Position numbers and translations under genes: made by a program
In this document: piece after piece, positions 54,032 through 62,444 of the stretch
Layout: every line of letters begins with the position of its first letter
How positions within the stretch are numbered: the stretch's first letter is position 1
The notes under the pieces: model-generated
The model's input: only the letters and a program-made list of their open reading frames with translations
Databases searched by the model: none
Told to the model about the DNA's origin: nothing
NCBI GenBank assembly: GCA_015065765.1
Contig: SVPP01000006.1
Coordinates: forward strand, 60,104 to 124,103
Origin: Oscillospiraceae bacterium
GTDB taxonomy: Bacteria; Bacillota; Clostridia; Oscillospirales; Acutalibacteraceae
Reading direction: 5' to 3'
Length of the DNA stretch: 64,000 nt

Positions 54032-55816
54032 CTATATCAATTCAAACAAAACGGTGTCGTGTTTTTTCATATAAAGTGAAATCAACTCCGTTTCACATTC
54101 CGCAAAACCTGTGCCGAGTATTTGTATGACCTTGTATTTTTCAGGAAGAGGAATATTAATCTCACCGTCATTTACTGTATGGATTCCGAGGAAACCTTCT
54201 CCGCAATAAACAACATTTCCGCAGGAATCGTAACAATGAACGCCATGAGACACAAGAAAATCACGAAGCTCGTCTGTGGAAAAATGTGATTTTTCAGTAT
54301 CTGCCTGAATAAACGGCACATTCATTTTTCTGCACAAATCAATGGCTGCTTTTCCGCTTTCAGAGGGCAACGGAGCCGGAAAAATTGCGGCTTTGTATTT
54401 ATGAAGAGCTTCTTCGGCATCCTCAACCATGTAAAGGTCAAAAGGAATGCCTGTGTTTCCCATTGCTGCCCTTGTTATATTCACACAGTGGCAGAGGTGG
54501 CTGTCCCTCGGATTGTTCAGATATGCTTTTTCATCAATAAACACAACAGTCTGTGCAGAGGGATAAATCTCAGGATTTTTTCCTTTTGATGATTCGGCAA
54601 TATCCTTCATTTTTTCGAGTTCAGTCATTAGCTCTTCATCGTGATACCAGCCGCCCCACATATCAAACCACCATATTCCTGAGCCTTTTGTGAGCTGATG
54701 TGCAAACGCCTTGCGCATTGCGGAAAGTGAAAGCTCCTGCGTTTCGGGTCCGCTCCACACAGTTTTATTACCGTCTTTATCCACAAGGCGCAGAATATCG
54801 TCGGGATATCTGCCCGGCCTTGAAGACTGCATTCTCCGCGTCAGACGTGTTCTTATGTCGCATTCTACAAAATACAGCTTGCCGTGATGCTTTACCGACC
54901 CGCTTGTAAGCATATCGCACCAATCAACACCGAGACTTCTGTTGTTATCATAACCGCACGGAGATGAAAAAAAGTCTATGTAAGGAGAATTTACAATAAA
55001 TCTCAAACCGTGAAGTCCCCAGAGATAATCATTCACAAAAGCGTTGTAGCCGTAGAAAACTCCTACGATCTGCTCGCCGTCTATCTGTTTCTTCAAAGCT
55101 TTTGCAAAATACTCCACTGTTTCAGCTGTTGCTTCGCCGCAGAATTCGCCGTATCGGCTTACAATTTCATTGAATTCTCCGCCGCTGAAATCTGACGGTA
55201 AAAGCGACGGAATATCGGTCATGCCGTATTTTTCTTGCATCCATAGACGAAATTTTTCCTGTCCCATTTCGGAAAAAGAGCCGAAAAGGTCGTGATGCAT
55301 CCACTCCTGTGTAGTTCCTCCGCAAAGCTGATATCCTGCAATTCTGTGTGCATAACCGGCTGAGCGTATGTGGGAAACCAGTGTGTGAAGAAGCTTTGCA
55401 CCGTCAGAGCGGAAAGCATCGGAATAGAGCGATTCTCTTCTGCCGCTTTGAGTTTCAACAGTTTCATCAGGGTTTTCATCTATCCATTTTTGCGGCATGG
55501 CAATATTTATTCTCGGAAAAATAAAGGCATCGGGACATTCAGAAATAATCCTGCTGACAATTTCATCAAGCTCAGAATAATCAGGCTCATCACCGTCAAA
55601 CACGCCCGTCAGAAACGGTGAAAATCCCGAAACATTATTTATGGGCAAACTAGTAAAGGATACATTCACGAAAAACATTCTGTATCCCTTTCTGATAAAA
55701 TCGGAAAACTCACCACATTCTTCAAAATAAGTTGTATATGCAAGCGGAGCATAAAGCCTTCCGTTCACAGAGATGTACGGTCTGCCGTTATTGAATTCAA
55801 GCTTTGTTCTCAACAT
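54032..55816 (-). CDS. Clan GH-A glycosidase, beta-galactosidase-like
   Basis: 594 residues, no signal peptide, AGAGGTG site. A TIM barrel occupies about 1-380: an N-terminal strand PLAYTTYFEECGEFSD, a likely acid/base in YQLCGGTTQEW, a likely nucleophile glutamate in KLYFVECDIRTR, and GIWWFDMWGGWYHD at the barrel end. A Rossmann-like domain follows (KAAIFPAPLPSESGK), similar to the trimerisation domain of GH42. Overall it resembles uncharacterised beta-galactosidase-like proteins of gut Clostridia rather than a named family. It is preceded by a long structured leader and a tiny reading frame. Confidence 0.68.
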   Translation of the reverse strand: MLRTKLEFNNGRPYISVNGRLYAPLAYTTYFEECGEFSDFIRKGYRMFFVNVSFTSLPINNVSGFSPFLTGVFDGDEPDYSELDEIVSRIISECPDAFIFPRINIAMPQKWIDENPDETVETQSGRRESLYSDAFRSDGAKLLHTLVSHIRSAGYAHRIAGYQLCGGTTQEWMHHDLFGSFSEMGQEKFRLWMQEKYGMTDIPSLLPSDFSGGEFNEIVSRYGEFCGEATAETVEYFAKALKKQIDGEQIVGVFYGYNAFVNDYLWGLHGLRFIVNSPYIDFFSSPCGYDNNRSLGVDWCDMLTSGSVKHHGKLYFVECDIRTRLTRRMQSSRPGRYPDDILRLVDKDGNKTVWSGPETQELSLSAMRKAFAHQLTKGSGIWWFDMWGGWYHDEELMTELEKMKDIAESSKGKNPEIYPSAQTVVFIDEKAYLNNPRDSHLCHCVNITRAAMGNTGIPFDLYMVEDAEEALHKYKAAIFPAPLPSESGKAAIDLCRKMNVPFIQADTEKSHFSTDELRDFLVSHGVHCYDSCGNVVYCGEGFLGIHTVNDGEINIPLPEKYKVIQILGTGFAECETELISLYMKKHDTVLFELI

Positions 55817-55831
55817 ACTGCTTCACCTCTT

Positions 55832-55915
55832 TTAAGCTGAAAATATATCTGAATAAAATTTTATCAGAGGAATTGTTTTCCGTTCTCTTTTCGCTGCTAT
55901 GCTTATGCCTGTCAT
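55832..55915 (-). CDS. Possible 27-residue leader peptide
   Basis: ATG at 55915 has a good AGGAG site 8 bases upstream and reads a basic 27-residue peptide beginning MTGISIAAKRERKTIP, stopping 15 bases before the glycosidase start. No relatives are known to me. It could be a leader peptide for translational coupling or a chance frame. Confidence 0.35.
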   Translation of the reverse strand: MTGISIAAKRERKTIPLIKFYSDIFSA

Positions 55916-55963
55916 AATATCATCTCCTGTTTATCAGTCTCCCACTTAACATATAAAAATAAT

Positions 55964-55992
55964 CAAGGCATCCCTGAATCAGAGATGCCTTG
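55964..55992 (-). terminator. Terminator-like hairpin inside the glycosidase leader
   Basis: Nine-pair stem CAAGGCATC with complement around an 11-base loop, then ATTATTTTTAT on the minus strand. It lies between promoter and genes, so it may be a conditional attenuator. Confidence 0.55.
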
Positions 55993-56031
55993 TACTTTAC
56001 AGAAAGATATATTTTTACATCAATCGCAAAC

Positions 56032-56086
56032 GGACAAAACGGCTCTCCGACTCAAGGTCTCAGTAATCATCATTGTCATTTTGTCC
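56032..56086 (-). promoter_or_regulatory. Stem-closed leader element, unknown class
   Basis: GGACAAAA and TTTTGTCC close a 39-base interior that has further pairing potential (GAGACCTTGAGTC). It sits just after the promoter at 56107 and before the terminator-like hairpin, the order expected of a riboswitch or protein-binding attenuator. No known riboswitch consensus was recognised. The rest of the 55817-56141 interval holds only the small frame, hairpin and promoter listed separately. Confidence 0.45.
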
Positions 56087-56106
56087 ACCTGCCTCTCGTT
56101 TTTCTT

Positions 56107-56135
56107 ATTGTAACAATATGCAGACGATTTGTCAA
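56107..56135 (-). promoter_or_regulatory. Promoter of the leader/GH-A glycosidase operon
   Basis: Minus strand TTGACA, 17 bases, TACAAT. It implies a ~285-base untranslated leader. Confidence 0.8.
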
Positions 56136-56141
56136 TGCTTT

Positions 56142-58469
56142 TTAAAAAGCTATATTCAGGCTTTCCCCTGCTTTCATTTTTGCAGAAAGAATCGAATTTT
56201 TGATAACAAAATTCTTCTCCTTCGGCTCACCTGTGCGGTTGTTCAGCTTCAGCTTAAATGTACTGTCATTTTCAGCGTGTACAGCAACGGTTTTTATTTT
56301 TCCGTTTTCCCATTCAAGGTCAAATGTGAAACCGCCTCTCGCCTTTATACCGCTGATTTTACCCTTACTCCATGAATCGGGAAGAGCAGGTAAAAGCTCA
56401 ACAATTCTGTCATCAGGTGTACCGAGATGGCTTTGAATAAGCATTTCTGTAATGCCTGCAACACCGCCGAAGTTTCCGTCAATCTGGAAAGGCGGATGAA
56501 TGTCAAAGAGGTTGTATGCGGTGCAGTTGCTGAGCAAGAATCTTAAGTGCTGTTCTGCACTTTCGCCATCCTTCAGACGTGCACAGAAGGAAATCATCCA
56601 TGCTCTTGACCAGCCTGTTGAGCCGCCGCCGTTTGCAACTCTGCGTTCGATAGTTTTCCTTGCAGCCTCAAAAAGCTCAGGTTTGCTCTCATTTATGCTA
56701 TCACCGGGATGCAGTGCAAAAAGATGAGAAACATGGCGGTGTCCGGGGTCAACCTCTTCATAGTCGTTTATCCATTCCTGAATCGTTCCGTAACGCTCTC
56801 CTACCTTTACAGGCGGAAGCTTTTTCAGAATTTCCTCAAGGCTGTCAATAAATGCAGTATCATTTTCAAGAACTCTGCATGCATATGCCGTACGAGTAAA
56901 CAGTGCATCAATAATTTCAAAATCAATTGTCGCGCCGTGAGTGAGCATACTCTCCTGTTTTTCTCCATTTGCATCTGTAAAATAGAACTCATTTTCAGGA
57001 GAATTTGACGGCGAAGTTACAAGTCTTCCCGCTTCGTCCTCAACAAGATAACCCTTTACAAACTCGCATGCACCTTTGAGAATAGGATAAATTTCTTCAA
57101 GGTACTTTTTATCCCCTGTGTACTCATAATGCTCCCACAGATTCAGGCAAAGCCACGGACCAGCCATGGGGAAAAATCCGCAGTCTACGCTGTCATGAAC
57201 ACCTGTTCTGCCGAATGGATCTGATGTGTGGTTGATTGCCCATCCCTTTGAGCCAAAAAGCTTTTCTGCAGTTTCTTTACCAAAAGTGCTCACCATTTTC
57301 ATAAAATGAATGAACGGCTTTTCGGTTTCAAGCATATTCGCAGGACCTGCAGGCCAGTAATTCATCTGCAGGTTGATATTTGTGTGGAAATCGCTTCCCC
57401 ATGGAGGAGTGAAATCGTGGCACCAGATTCCCTGCAGATTCGCAGGCAAAACCGCATTTTTGCCTGAGCTTTCAATAAGGAGATAGCGTCCGAAATTATA
57501 ATAAAGAGTAATAAGGTCAAGGTCATTTTTGCCGTCGCCGAAATCGTCAAGTCTTTCGTCGCATGAAATATGGGATAAATCATCATATTCAAGCTCAAAT
57601 TTCACCTTATCAAACCATTTTTTATGTGTCTCAATGTGCTTTGCTTTCACGTCATCGTAAGACTCATTACAGATTTTTTCAAGACACTCGTCATTGAACT
57701 TTCTGTAATCAATACTCTCGTCAATATCAAATTTTTCTACGTTGTAGTTTGTGGCAAATGAGCCGTAAAGCGTGATACAAGTGCAGTCCAGCACAATAAG
57801 ACTGTCGTGTTCATATGAAAGCTTACCGTCAGTTTTCACCCTGAGCTTTGCACCAAAGGCCATGCCTTCTCCGCCTTCACCGTAAAACGGGTCTTCTGCG
57901 TATGTAACCCGTCCGTTAAGAAGCAGGGTATCATTGCTGAGTGCGGCAGTGTATGCATCCTGCTTTCTCTTCATTGTAATTTTGCAGGAGAATGGCTTGC
58001 CGTCATTTTTAAGTCTGTATACAAAGGCGTCGTGGTCAGTACTTACAAAACATTCGCTCTCAAATTTCGCGCCGCTTTTTGTCCATGAAACACGGGCAAT
58101 TGCCTCGCTCAGCTCAAGCTCCTTGTTATAGTCCGTATAGGGTGATTTATCGAAGAAATCAATAAAAATCTCGCCAAAACTTTCAAAAAACCTTACACGA
58201 GGCGGATCAGATAAGAAAGTTTTTCTTGCAAGGTCAGCAGCCTCATGAAGCTTTTCTTCAAAAATCAGTTTTCTGATTTTGGAAAGAGCCTCAGGAGATG
58301 CGTGATATTTTTCCTCAATCTGACTTCCGCTCCATAAAGATTCCTCGTTGATTTCGATAAGCTCACACTGAGGATTTCCGTACTGCATCGCACCGATTCT
58401 GCCGTTTCCCAGAGGGAAAGCATACATCCAGTCATCAATAAATTCATTGTGCCAGAGTTTTGTTGACAT
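56142..58469 (-). CDS. GH95 alpha-L-fucosidase
   Basis: 775 residues from ATG at 58469; the GTG three codons upstream is less likely. Family landmarks: LWHNEFIDDWMYAFPLGNGRIGAM at the N-terminus (only the first half is needed to recognise it), WGSDFHTNINLQMNYWPAG in the helical barrel, the active-site block TSPSNSPENEF and IDGNFGGVAGITEM. GH95 enzymes split alpha-1,2-L-fucose from H-antigen and milk or mucin glycans. No signal peptide, so it acts inside. It follows GH3 by 31 bases. Confidence 0.93.
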   Translation of the reverse strand: MSTKLWHNEFIDDWMYAFPLGNGRIGAMQYGNPQCELIEINEESLWSGSQIEEKYHASPEALSKIRKLIFEEKLHEAADLARKTFLSDPPRVRFFESFGEIFIDFFDKSPYTDYNKELELSEAIARVSWTKSGAKFESECFVSTDHDAFVYRLKNDGKPFSCKITMKRKQDAYTAALSNDTLLLNGRVTYAEDPFYGEGGEGMAFGAKLRVKTDGKLSYEHDSLIVLDCTCITLYGSFATNYNVEKFDIDESIDYRKFNDECLEKICNESYDDVKAKHIETHKKWFDKVKFELEYDDLSHISCDERLDDFGDGKNDLDLITLYYNFGRYLLIESSGKNAVLPANLQGIWCHDFTPPWGSDFHTNINLQMNYWPAGPANMLETEKPFIHFMKMVSTFGKETAEKLFGSKGWAINHTSDPFGRTGVHDSVDCGFFPMAGPWLCLNLWEHYEYTGDKKYLEEIYPILKGACEFVKGYLVEDEAGRLVTSPSNSPENEFYFTDANGEKQESMLTHGATIDFEIIDALFTRTAYACRVLENDTAFIDSLEEILKKLPPVKVGERYGTIQEWINDYEEVDPGHRHVSHLFALHPGDSINESKPELFEAARKTIERRVANGGGSTGWSRAWMISFCARLKDGESAEQHLRFLLSNCTAYNLFDIHPPFQIDGNFGGVAGITEMLIQSHLGTPDDRIVELLPALPDSWSKGKISGIKARGGFTFDLEWENGKIKTVAVHAENDSTFKLKLNNRTGEPKEKNFVIKNSILSAKMKAGESLNIAF

Positions 58470-58500
58470 ATTTATCACTACCTGTTCTGATTGTTTATTT

Positions 58501-60687
58501 TTATTCTGATATCAGCTTACTGTCACGCACTTTAACTTCAAAGGTTTTATGTATATCCATGCAGGAAGTGCCTACAGAAACCGTATAATCTCCATCATGC
58601 ATGCCAAGATTCATGCGTCTGTCATAATAGCAGAAGGCTTCATTGGGAACGTGTATGTCCACTTCAGTCTTTCCGCCTTTCTTAAGTTCAACGCGCTTGT
58701 ATGCTTTAAGCTCCTTCAGAGGCATTACAACATCACAATTTATGCCTGTCAGATAAATCTGCACAACCTCTGCGCCATCATAATCGCCTGTGTTTTCAAC
58801 AGTGAGTTTTATGTTCAGACTGTCATCGTTATTTGTACATTCAAAATCATCAAGAGCAAAAGTTGTATAACTCAGACCGTAACCGAATGAATAACGCGGT
58901 GTTCCATCGTTTTCAACATATCCGTAATGCCTTCCTGATGGCTTGATTGAATAGAACAACGGAAGCTGACCAACAGTTTTCGGGAATGTTATGGGAAGTT
59001 TACCGCTCGGACTTACTTCACCAAACAGAATTTCACATATAGCCTGTGCCCCCTGCTCACCGGGATACCATGCTTCAAGCACTGCACCGCATGTATCAAC
59101 CCAACTGCTCATATCAACAGGTGACCCATTCAGAAGAACAACAGCTGAATTTGAGTTTGCTGCAGTCATCCTGCGGATACTGTCCTCCTGGTCAGTTGTG
59201 ACCTCCATTTCAATTTTGCCTACGATATTGGTACCGTCGTCGTCCTGCATCTTGCGTGTAACACCGGGCAAGCGGATATCTGAGCGGTCCATAGACTCGC
59301 CTTCTACAACAGTGGTAAAGTACAGAGCAGCATCGCACGCAGATGCAACTTCATCAATATCCTCATCTTCAGCGAAAATAACCTCTGCAAAGCCATCAAG
59401 ATACTCACGCAAATACTGAAGCGGTGTTTTTGCATCATCTGCAGTCCACTTCACTTCAAAAGGTCCTGAATAGTTCTCACCTACAGGGAAAACATCTGCG
59501 CCCATGCCGAATACAGCAAGCTTTTTGGTTTGATTTTTATCGAAAGGCAGAATACCTTCATTTTTCAGAAGCACCATAGACCTTCTTGCGGTTTCAAGTG
59601 CAAGCTTTTTATGTTCATCACATCTTACAAGTCTTTCTGCCTCGTCTCTGTCGCCAAAAGGCTTATCCATAAGACCGATGCTGAACTTGGCTTTCAGCAC
59701 ACGAAGAAGTGCTTTATCAATATCCGCTTCTGTAATCCATCCCTCATTGTAGGCAGTCATCAGATCATCATAAGAATTCTGAGGCAGGTCAACGTCCATA
59801 CCCGCTTTCAGACTTTCTGCCTGTGCTTTCCATTCAGTATCATAAAGCATGTGCCTTTCCCACACACCCTCAACAGAGTTGTAATCCGACACAACAAAGC
59901 CCTCAAAGCCCCATTCATCACGGAGAATATCGTTAAGAAGCTTGTCATTACATGTACAAGGAACACCGTCCCAGCTGTTGTAAGCCGCCATAATTGACAT
60001 AGCTCCGCCATCTTTTATACACTTTTCAAAGGGCTTCAGATAAACCTCTCTCATTGTTCTTTCGCAGGTGTCGGAAACATTTGAGTCTCTTCCGCCATAG
60101 GAATAATTATCTGCATAATGTTTCGGAGTAGCAATAACACCGTTTTTCTGCAGACCTTTACAAATAGCCACACCCATATCGGAATTGATGAGAACATCCT
60201 CGCCGAAAGACTCGATTGTTCTGCCCCAACGGCAGTCACGAACCACATTGACAACGGGAGTAAGTGCCTGTCTGACACCAACAACGGCACACTCTTTGCC
60301 TATAACGTCACCTATCTGTTCAACAAGTTCGCTGTCAAACATTGAAGCCATGCCTATAGGCTGAGGAAAACATGTTGCCATGCCCCACTGTGCACCATGA
60401 AGTGCTTCTGCGTGCTCAATAGGCGGAATCGATTTTGAGTTACGCTCCATGCTGAGACGTATATCACGATTTATGGCATCAGTAACCTCTGCAGGAGGTA
60501 CAGGCTCTCCTCTGTGCTCATGAAGAAAATGACCGGGATTACGAAAATTTCCGAACTGATACATACGTCTTTCTTCATAATCCTCACGTATCGGGTAGAG
60601 CATCTGGCATGAAAGCTGACAGACTTTCTCCTCAAGAGAAAGTGCTGCAAGCAGCTCTTCAGCTCGCATAGCAGGTGTTTTGTCCAT
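58501..60687 (-). CDS. GH3 beta-glycosidase, standard order
   Basis: 728 residues from ATG at 60687 (AAAGGAG site). The catalytic barrel has TPKHYADNYSYGG and the nucleophile aspartate in GFVVSDYNSV (about residue 260). The alpha/beta sandwich has RRSMVLLKNEGILPFD and the fibronectin-like end domain YSFGYGLSYTTFALDDF. No signal peptide. Family members are beta-glucosidases, xylosidases or exo-hexosaminidases. It heads an operon with the GH95 fucosidase and is unlike the secreted, domain-swapped GH3 at 10393-12999. Confidence 0.9.
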   Translation of the reverse strand: MDKTPAMRAEELLAALSLEEKVCQLSCQMLYPIREDYEERRMYQFGNFRNPGHFLHEHRGEPVPPAEVTDAINRDIRLSMERNSKSIPPIEHAEALHGAQWGMATCFPQPIGMASMFDSELVEQIGDVIGKECAVVGVRQALTPVVNVVRDCRWGRTIESFGEDVLINSDMGVAICKGLQKNGVIATPKHYADNYSYGGRDSNVSDTCERTMREVYLKPFEKCIKDGGAMSIMAAYNSWDGVPCTCNDKLLNDILRDEWGFEGFVVSDYNSVEGVWERHMLYDTEWKAQAESLKAGMDVDLPQNSYDDLMTAYNEGWITEADIDKALLRVLKAKFSIGLMDKPFGDRDEAERLVRCDEHKKLALETARRSMVLLKNEGILPFDKNQTKKLAVFGMGADVFPVGENYSGPFEVKWTADDAKTPLQYLREYLDGFAEVIFAEDEDIDEVASACDAALYFTTVVEGESMDRSDIRLPGVTRKMQDDDGTNIVGKIEMEVTTDQEDSIRRMTAANSNSAVVLLNGSPVDMSSWVDTCGAVLEAWYPGEQGAQAICEILFGEVSPSGKLPITFPKTVGQLPLFYSIKPSGRHYGYVENDGTPRYSFGYGLSYTTFALDDFECTNNDDSLNIKLTVENTGDYDGAEVVQIYLTGINCDVVMPLKELKAYKRVELKKGGKTEVDIHVPNEAFCYYDRRMNLGMHDGDYTVSVGTSCMDIHKTFEVKVRDSKLISE

Positions 60688-60711
60688 AAATAAAACTCCT
60701 TTTCTTTGTAA

Positions 60712-60739
60712 CTTGAGCGTGTCCGCACTTGGACTCAAG
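60712..60739 (-). promoter_or_regulatory. Operator-like inverted repeat at the GH3 transcription start
   Basis: CTTGAG...CTCAAG outer arms (60712-60717, 60734-60739) with inner GTCC/GGAC arms. It covers the predicted +1 of the GH3 promoter, a usual place for a repressor site. Confidence 0.5.
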
Positions 60740-60742
60740 CTT

Positions 60743-60771
60743 ATTATATCATCCGATTTTTCATATTGCAA
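60743..60771 (-). promoter_or_regulatory. Promoter of the GH3-GH95 operon
   Basis: Minus strand TTGCAA, 17 bases, TATAAT. Confidence 0.75.
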
Positions 60772-60855
60772 GATAATCAATTTCTATCATTTAAAATTTC
60801 ATTATGTTATAAATAAAAAAATTTAAGAATATATTCCAATATTTTAAAAATATTA

Positions 60856-60884
60856 TTGAGTTTTCTTTTAAAAGCCGTTATAAT
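60856..60884 (+). promoter_or_regulatory. Promoter of the GH109-like gene
   Basis: TTGAGT and TATAAT, 17 bases apart, 34 bases before the start codon. Confidence 0.7.
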
Positions 60885-60918
60885 ATAGGTGTCATTTTTA
60901 AATAACGGAGGAAAAATT

Positions 60919-62178
60919 ATGTTAGAAACAGTAAGACTCGGTGTTATTGGTCTTGGCGGCAGAGGTCAGGGAAATCTCAGAGAGTTCCTTGAATGTGATG
61001 GCGTCAAGGTTATTGCCGTATGTGATAAATATCAGGACAGAGCAGAAAAAGGTGTTGAAATCGTCAAAGAAAAAACAGGCGAGGAACCGGCTTTGTATCT
61101 TAACTACAAAGAACTTCTTGCAAGGGACGATATTGATGCAGTAGTCTGCTTCACAACATGGATCACCCATGCAAGAATTGCTACTGATTCAATGCGTGCC
61201 GGCAAGCACGTTGCAATGGAAGTCGGCGGTGCAGCAAGCATTGAAGAATGCTGGCAGATGGTAAGAGCAAGCGAAGAAACAGGCAAGTTCTGTATGCTCC
61301 TTGAAAACTGCTGCTATGACAGAAATGAAATGGCTCTTTACAATATGGTCAAAAAAGGTCTCTTCGGCGAGATTATACATATGCAGGGCGGCTATCAGCA
61401 CGACCTGCGTGACGAAATCTGCCTCGGCAGAGAAAACCGCCACGGCAGACTCTTCAACTTCCAGCACAGAAATGGTGAGCTTTATCCCACCCATCAGCTT
61501 GGACCTATCTCAAAAGTTCTGGGCATCAACAGAGGTAACAGATATATCGCTCTTTCATCCTTCGCAACAAAATCCAGAGGCCTTAACCTTTGGATGAAAG
61601 AAAATAAGGGTGAAGACTATGACATCGCAGATTATCCCTTTAATCAGGGTGATATTGTAACAACCGTTATCAAGTGTGCAGACGGTCAGACCGTTGTGCT
61701 CACACATGACTGCTCACTCCCCAGAAACTATTCAAGAGGCTACAGAATCCAGGGTACAAAGGGTCTTTATATGGAAGACGGCGATTCACTTTTCCTTGAA
61801 GGTGTTACATCTCATGACCACAGCGACTGGACTCATCCTGCTGAAGAGTTTGAGAAATACCGTGAAAAATTCGAGCATCCCCTTTGGAAAAAATACAGCG
61901 AAGACGGCATCCGCGAGGGCGGACACGGCGGCATGGACTACCTTGTTTTCAGTGCATTCGTTGAAAGCGTAAAGGTTGGCGAAAAGCCCCCTATTGATGT
62001 TTATGATGCCGCAACATGGATGGCTGTTACCTGCCTTTCAGAGCAGTCAATCGCAATCGGCGGTGCACCTGTTCCGTTCCCTGATTTCACAAACGGCATG
62101 TGGATTGACCGAGAGCCCTACCGCAGAGGCATTTTCTGCCTTGAAGAAGTATGTGAGGACTTCTTTGAAGAAAAATAA
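60919..62178 (+). CDS. Gfo/Idh/MocA-family protein, GH109-like
   Basis: 419 residues from ATG at 60919 (CGGAGG site). Rossmann start LGVIGLGGRGQGNL, then the block MEVGGAASIEECW in place of EKP and CMLLENCCYDRNEMALYNMVKKGLFGE in the catalytic half, with YQHDLRDE and YPTHQLGP. These last segments match GH109, NAD-dependent alpha-N-acetylgalactosaminidases that remove the A blood-group sugar, better than ordinary dehydrogenases. Many relatives are untested and may be sugar oxidoreductases. No signal peptide. It is divergent from the GH3-GH95 operon. Confidence 0.78.
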   Translation: MLETVRLGVIGLGGRGQGNLREFLECDGVKVIAVCDKYQDRAEKGVEIVKEKTGEEPALYLNYKELLARDDIDAVVCFTTWITHARIATDSMRAGKHVAMEVGGAASIEECWQMVRASEETGKFCMLLENCCYDRNEMALYNMVKKGLFGEIIHMQGGYQHDLRDEICLGRENRHGRLFNFQHRNGELYPTHQLGPISKVLGINRGNRYIALSSFATKSRGLNLWMKENKGEDYDIADYPFNQGDIVTTVIKCADGQTVVLTHDCSLPRNYSRGYRIQGTKGLYMEDGDSLFLEGVTSHDHSDWTHPAEEFEKYREKFEHPLWKKYSEDGIREGGHGGMDYLVFSAFVESVKVGEKPPIDVYDAATWMAVTCLSEQSIAIGGAPVPFPDFTNGMWIDREPYRRGIFCLEEVCEDFFEEK

Positions 62179-62190
62179 TAATATGCGAAA

Positions 62191-62226
62191 AAAAGGCTGA
62201 CAGATTTTTGAATCTGTCAGCCTTTT
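62191..62226 (+). terminator. Terminator of the GH109-like gene
   Basis: Sixteen-pair stem AAAAGGCTGACAGATT with its complement, TTTG loop, then CTTTTAC. Confidence 0.9.
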
Positions 62227-62372
62227 CTTTTACTATCTGAGAGTTGTTGTCATGGTAATCAGTTACCTGATGACTTCAAGCAAACTCCCTAACCACTGTT
62301 CTCTCTTAAGTCACGTTATAAAGCGCACGAAAATTTGAAGCCATTTTCCCAACACAAACGTGCATTGCGCAC

Positions 62373-62409
62373 AAAAACGCCTGTGAGAATTAATCCCACA
62401 GGCGTTTTT
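62373..62409 (-). terminator. Terminator of the repeat protein gene
   Basis: Thirteen-pair stem AAAAACGCCTGTG with its complement, ending in T-run, 35 bases after the stop. Between this and 62227 nothing was recognised. Confidence 0.88.
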
Positions 62410-62444
62410 CAATTTAATTTACGATAATCTGAATTAATTCAGAA

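Noticed and set aside
56032..56086. TPP riboswitch, because of a CTGAGA on the minus strand
   Set aside because: The second conserved TPP block (CTGATCTGG...GCGTAGGGA type) is absent and the downstream genes are not thiamine-related.
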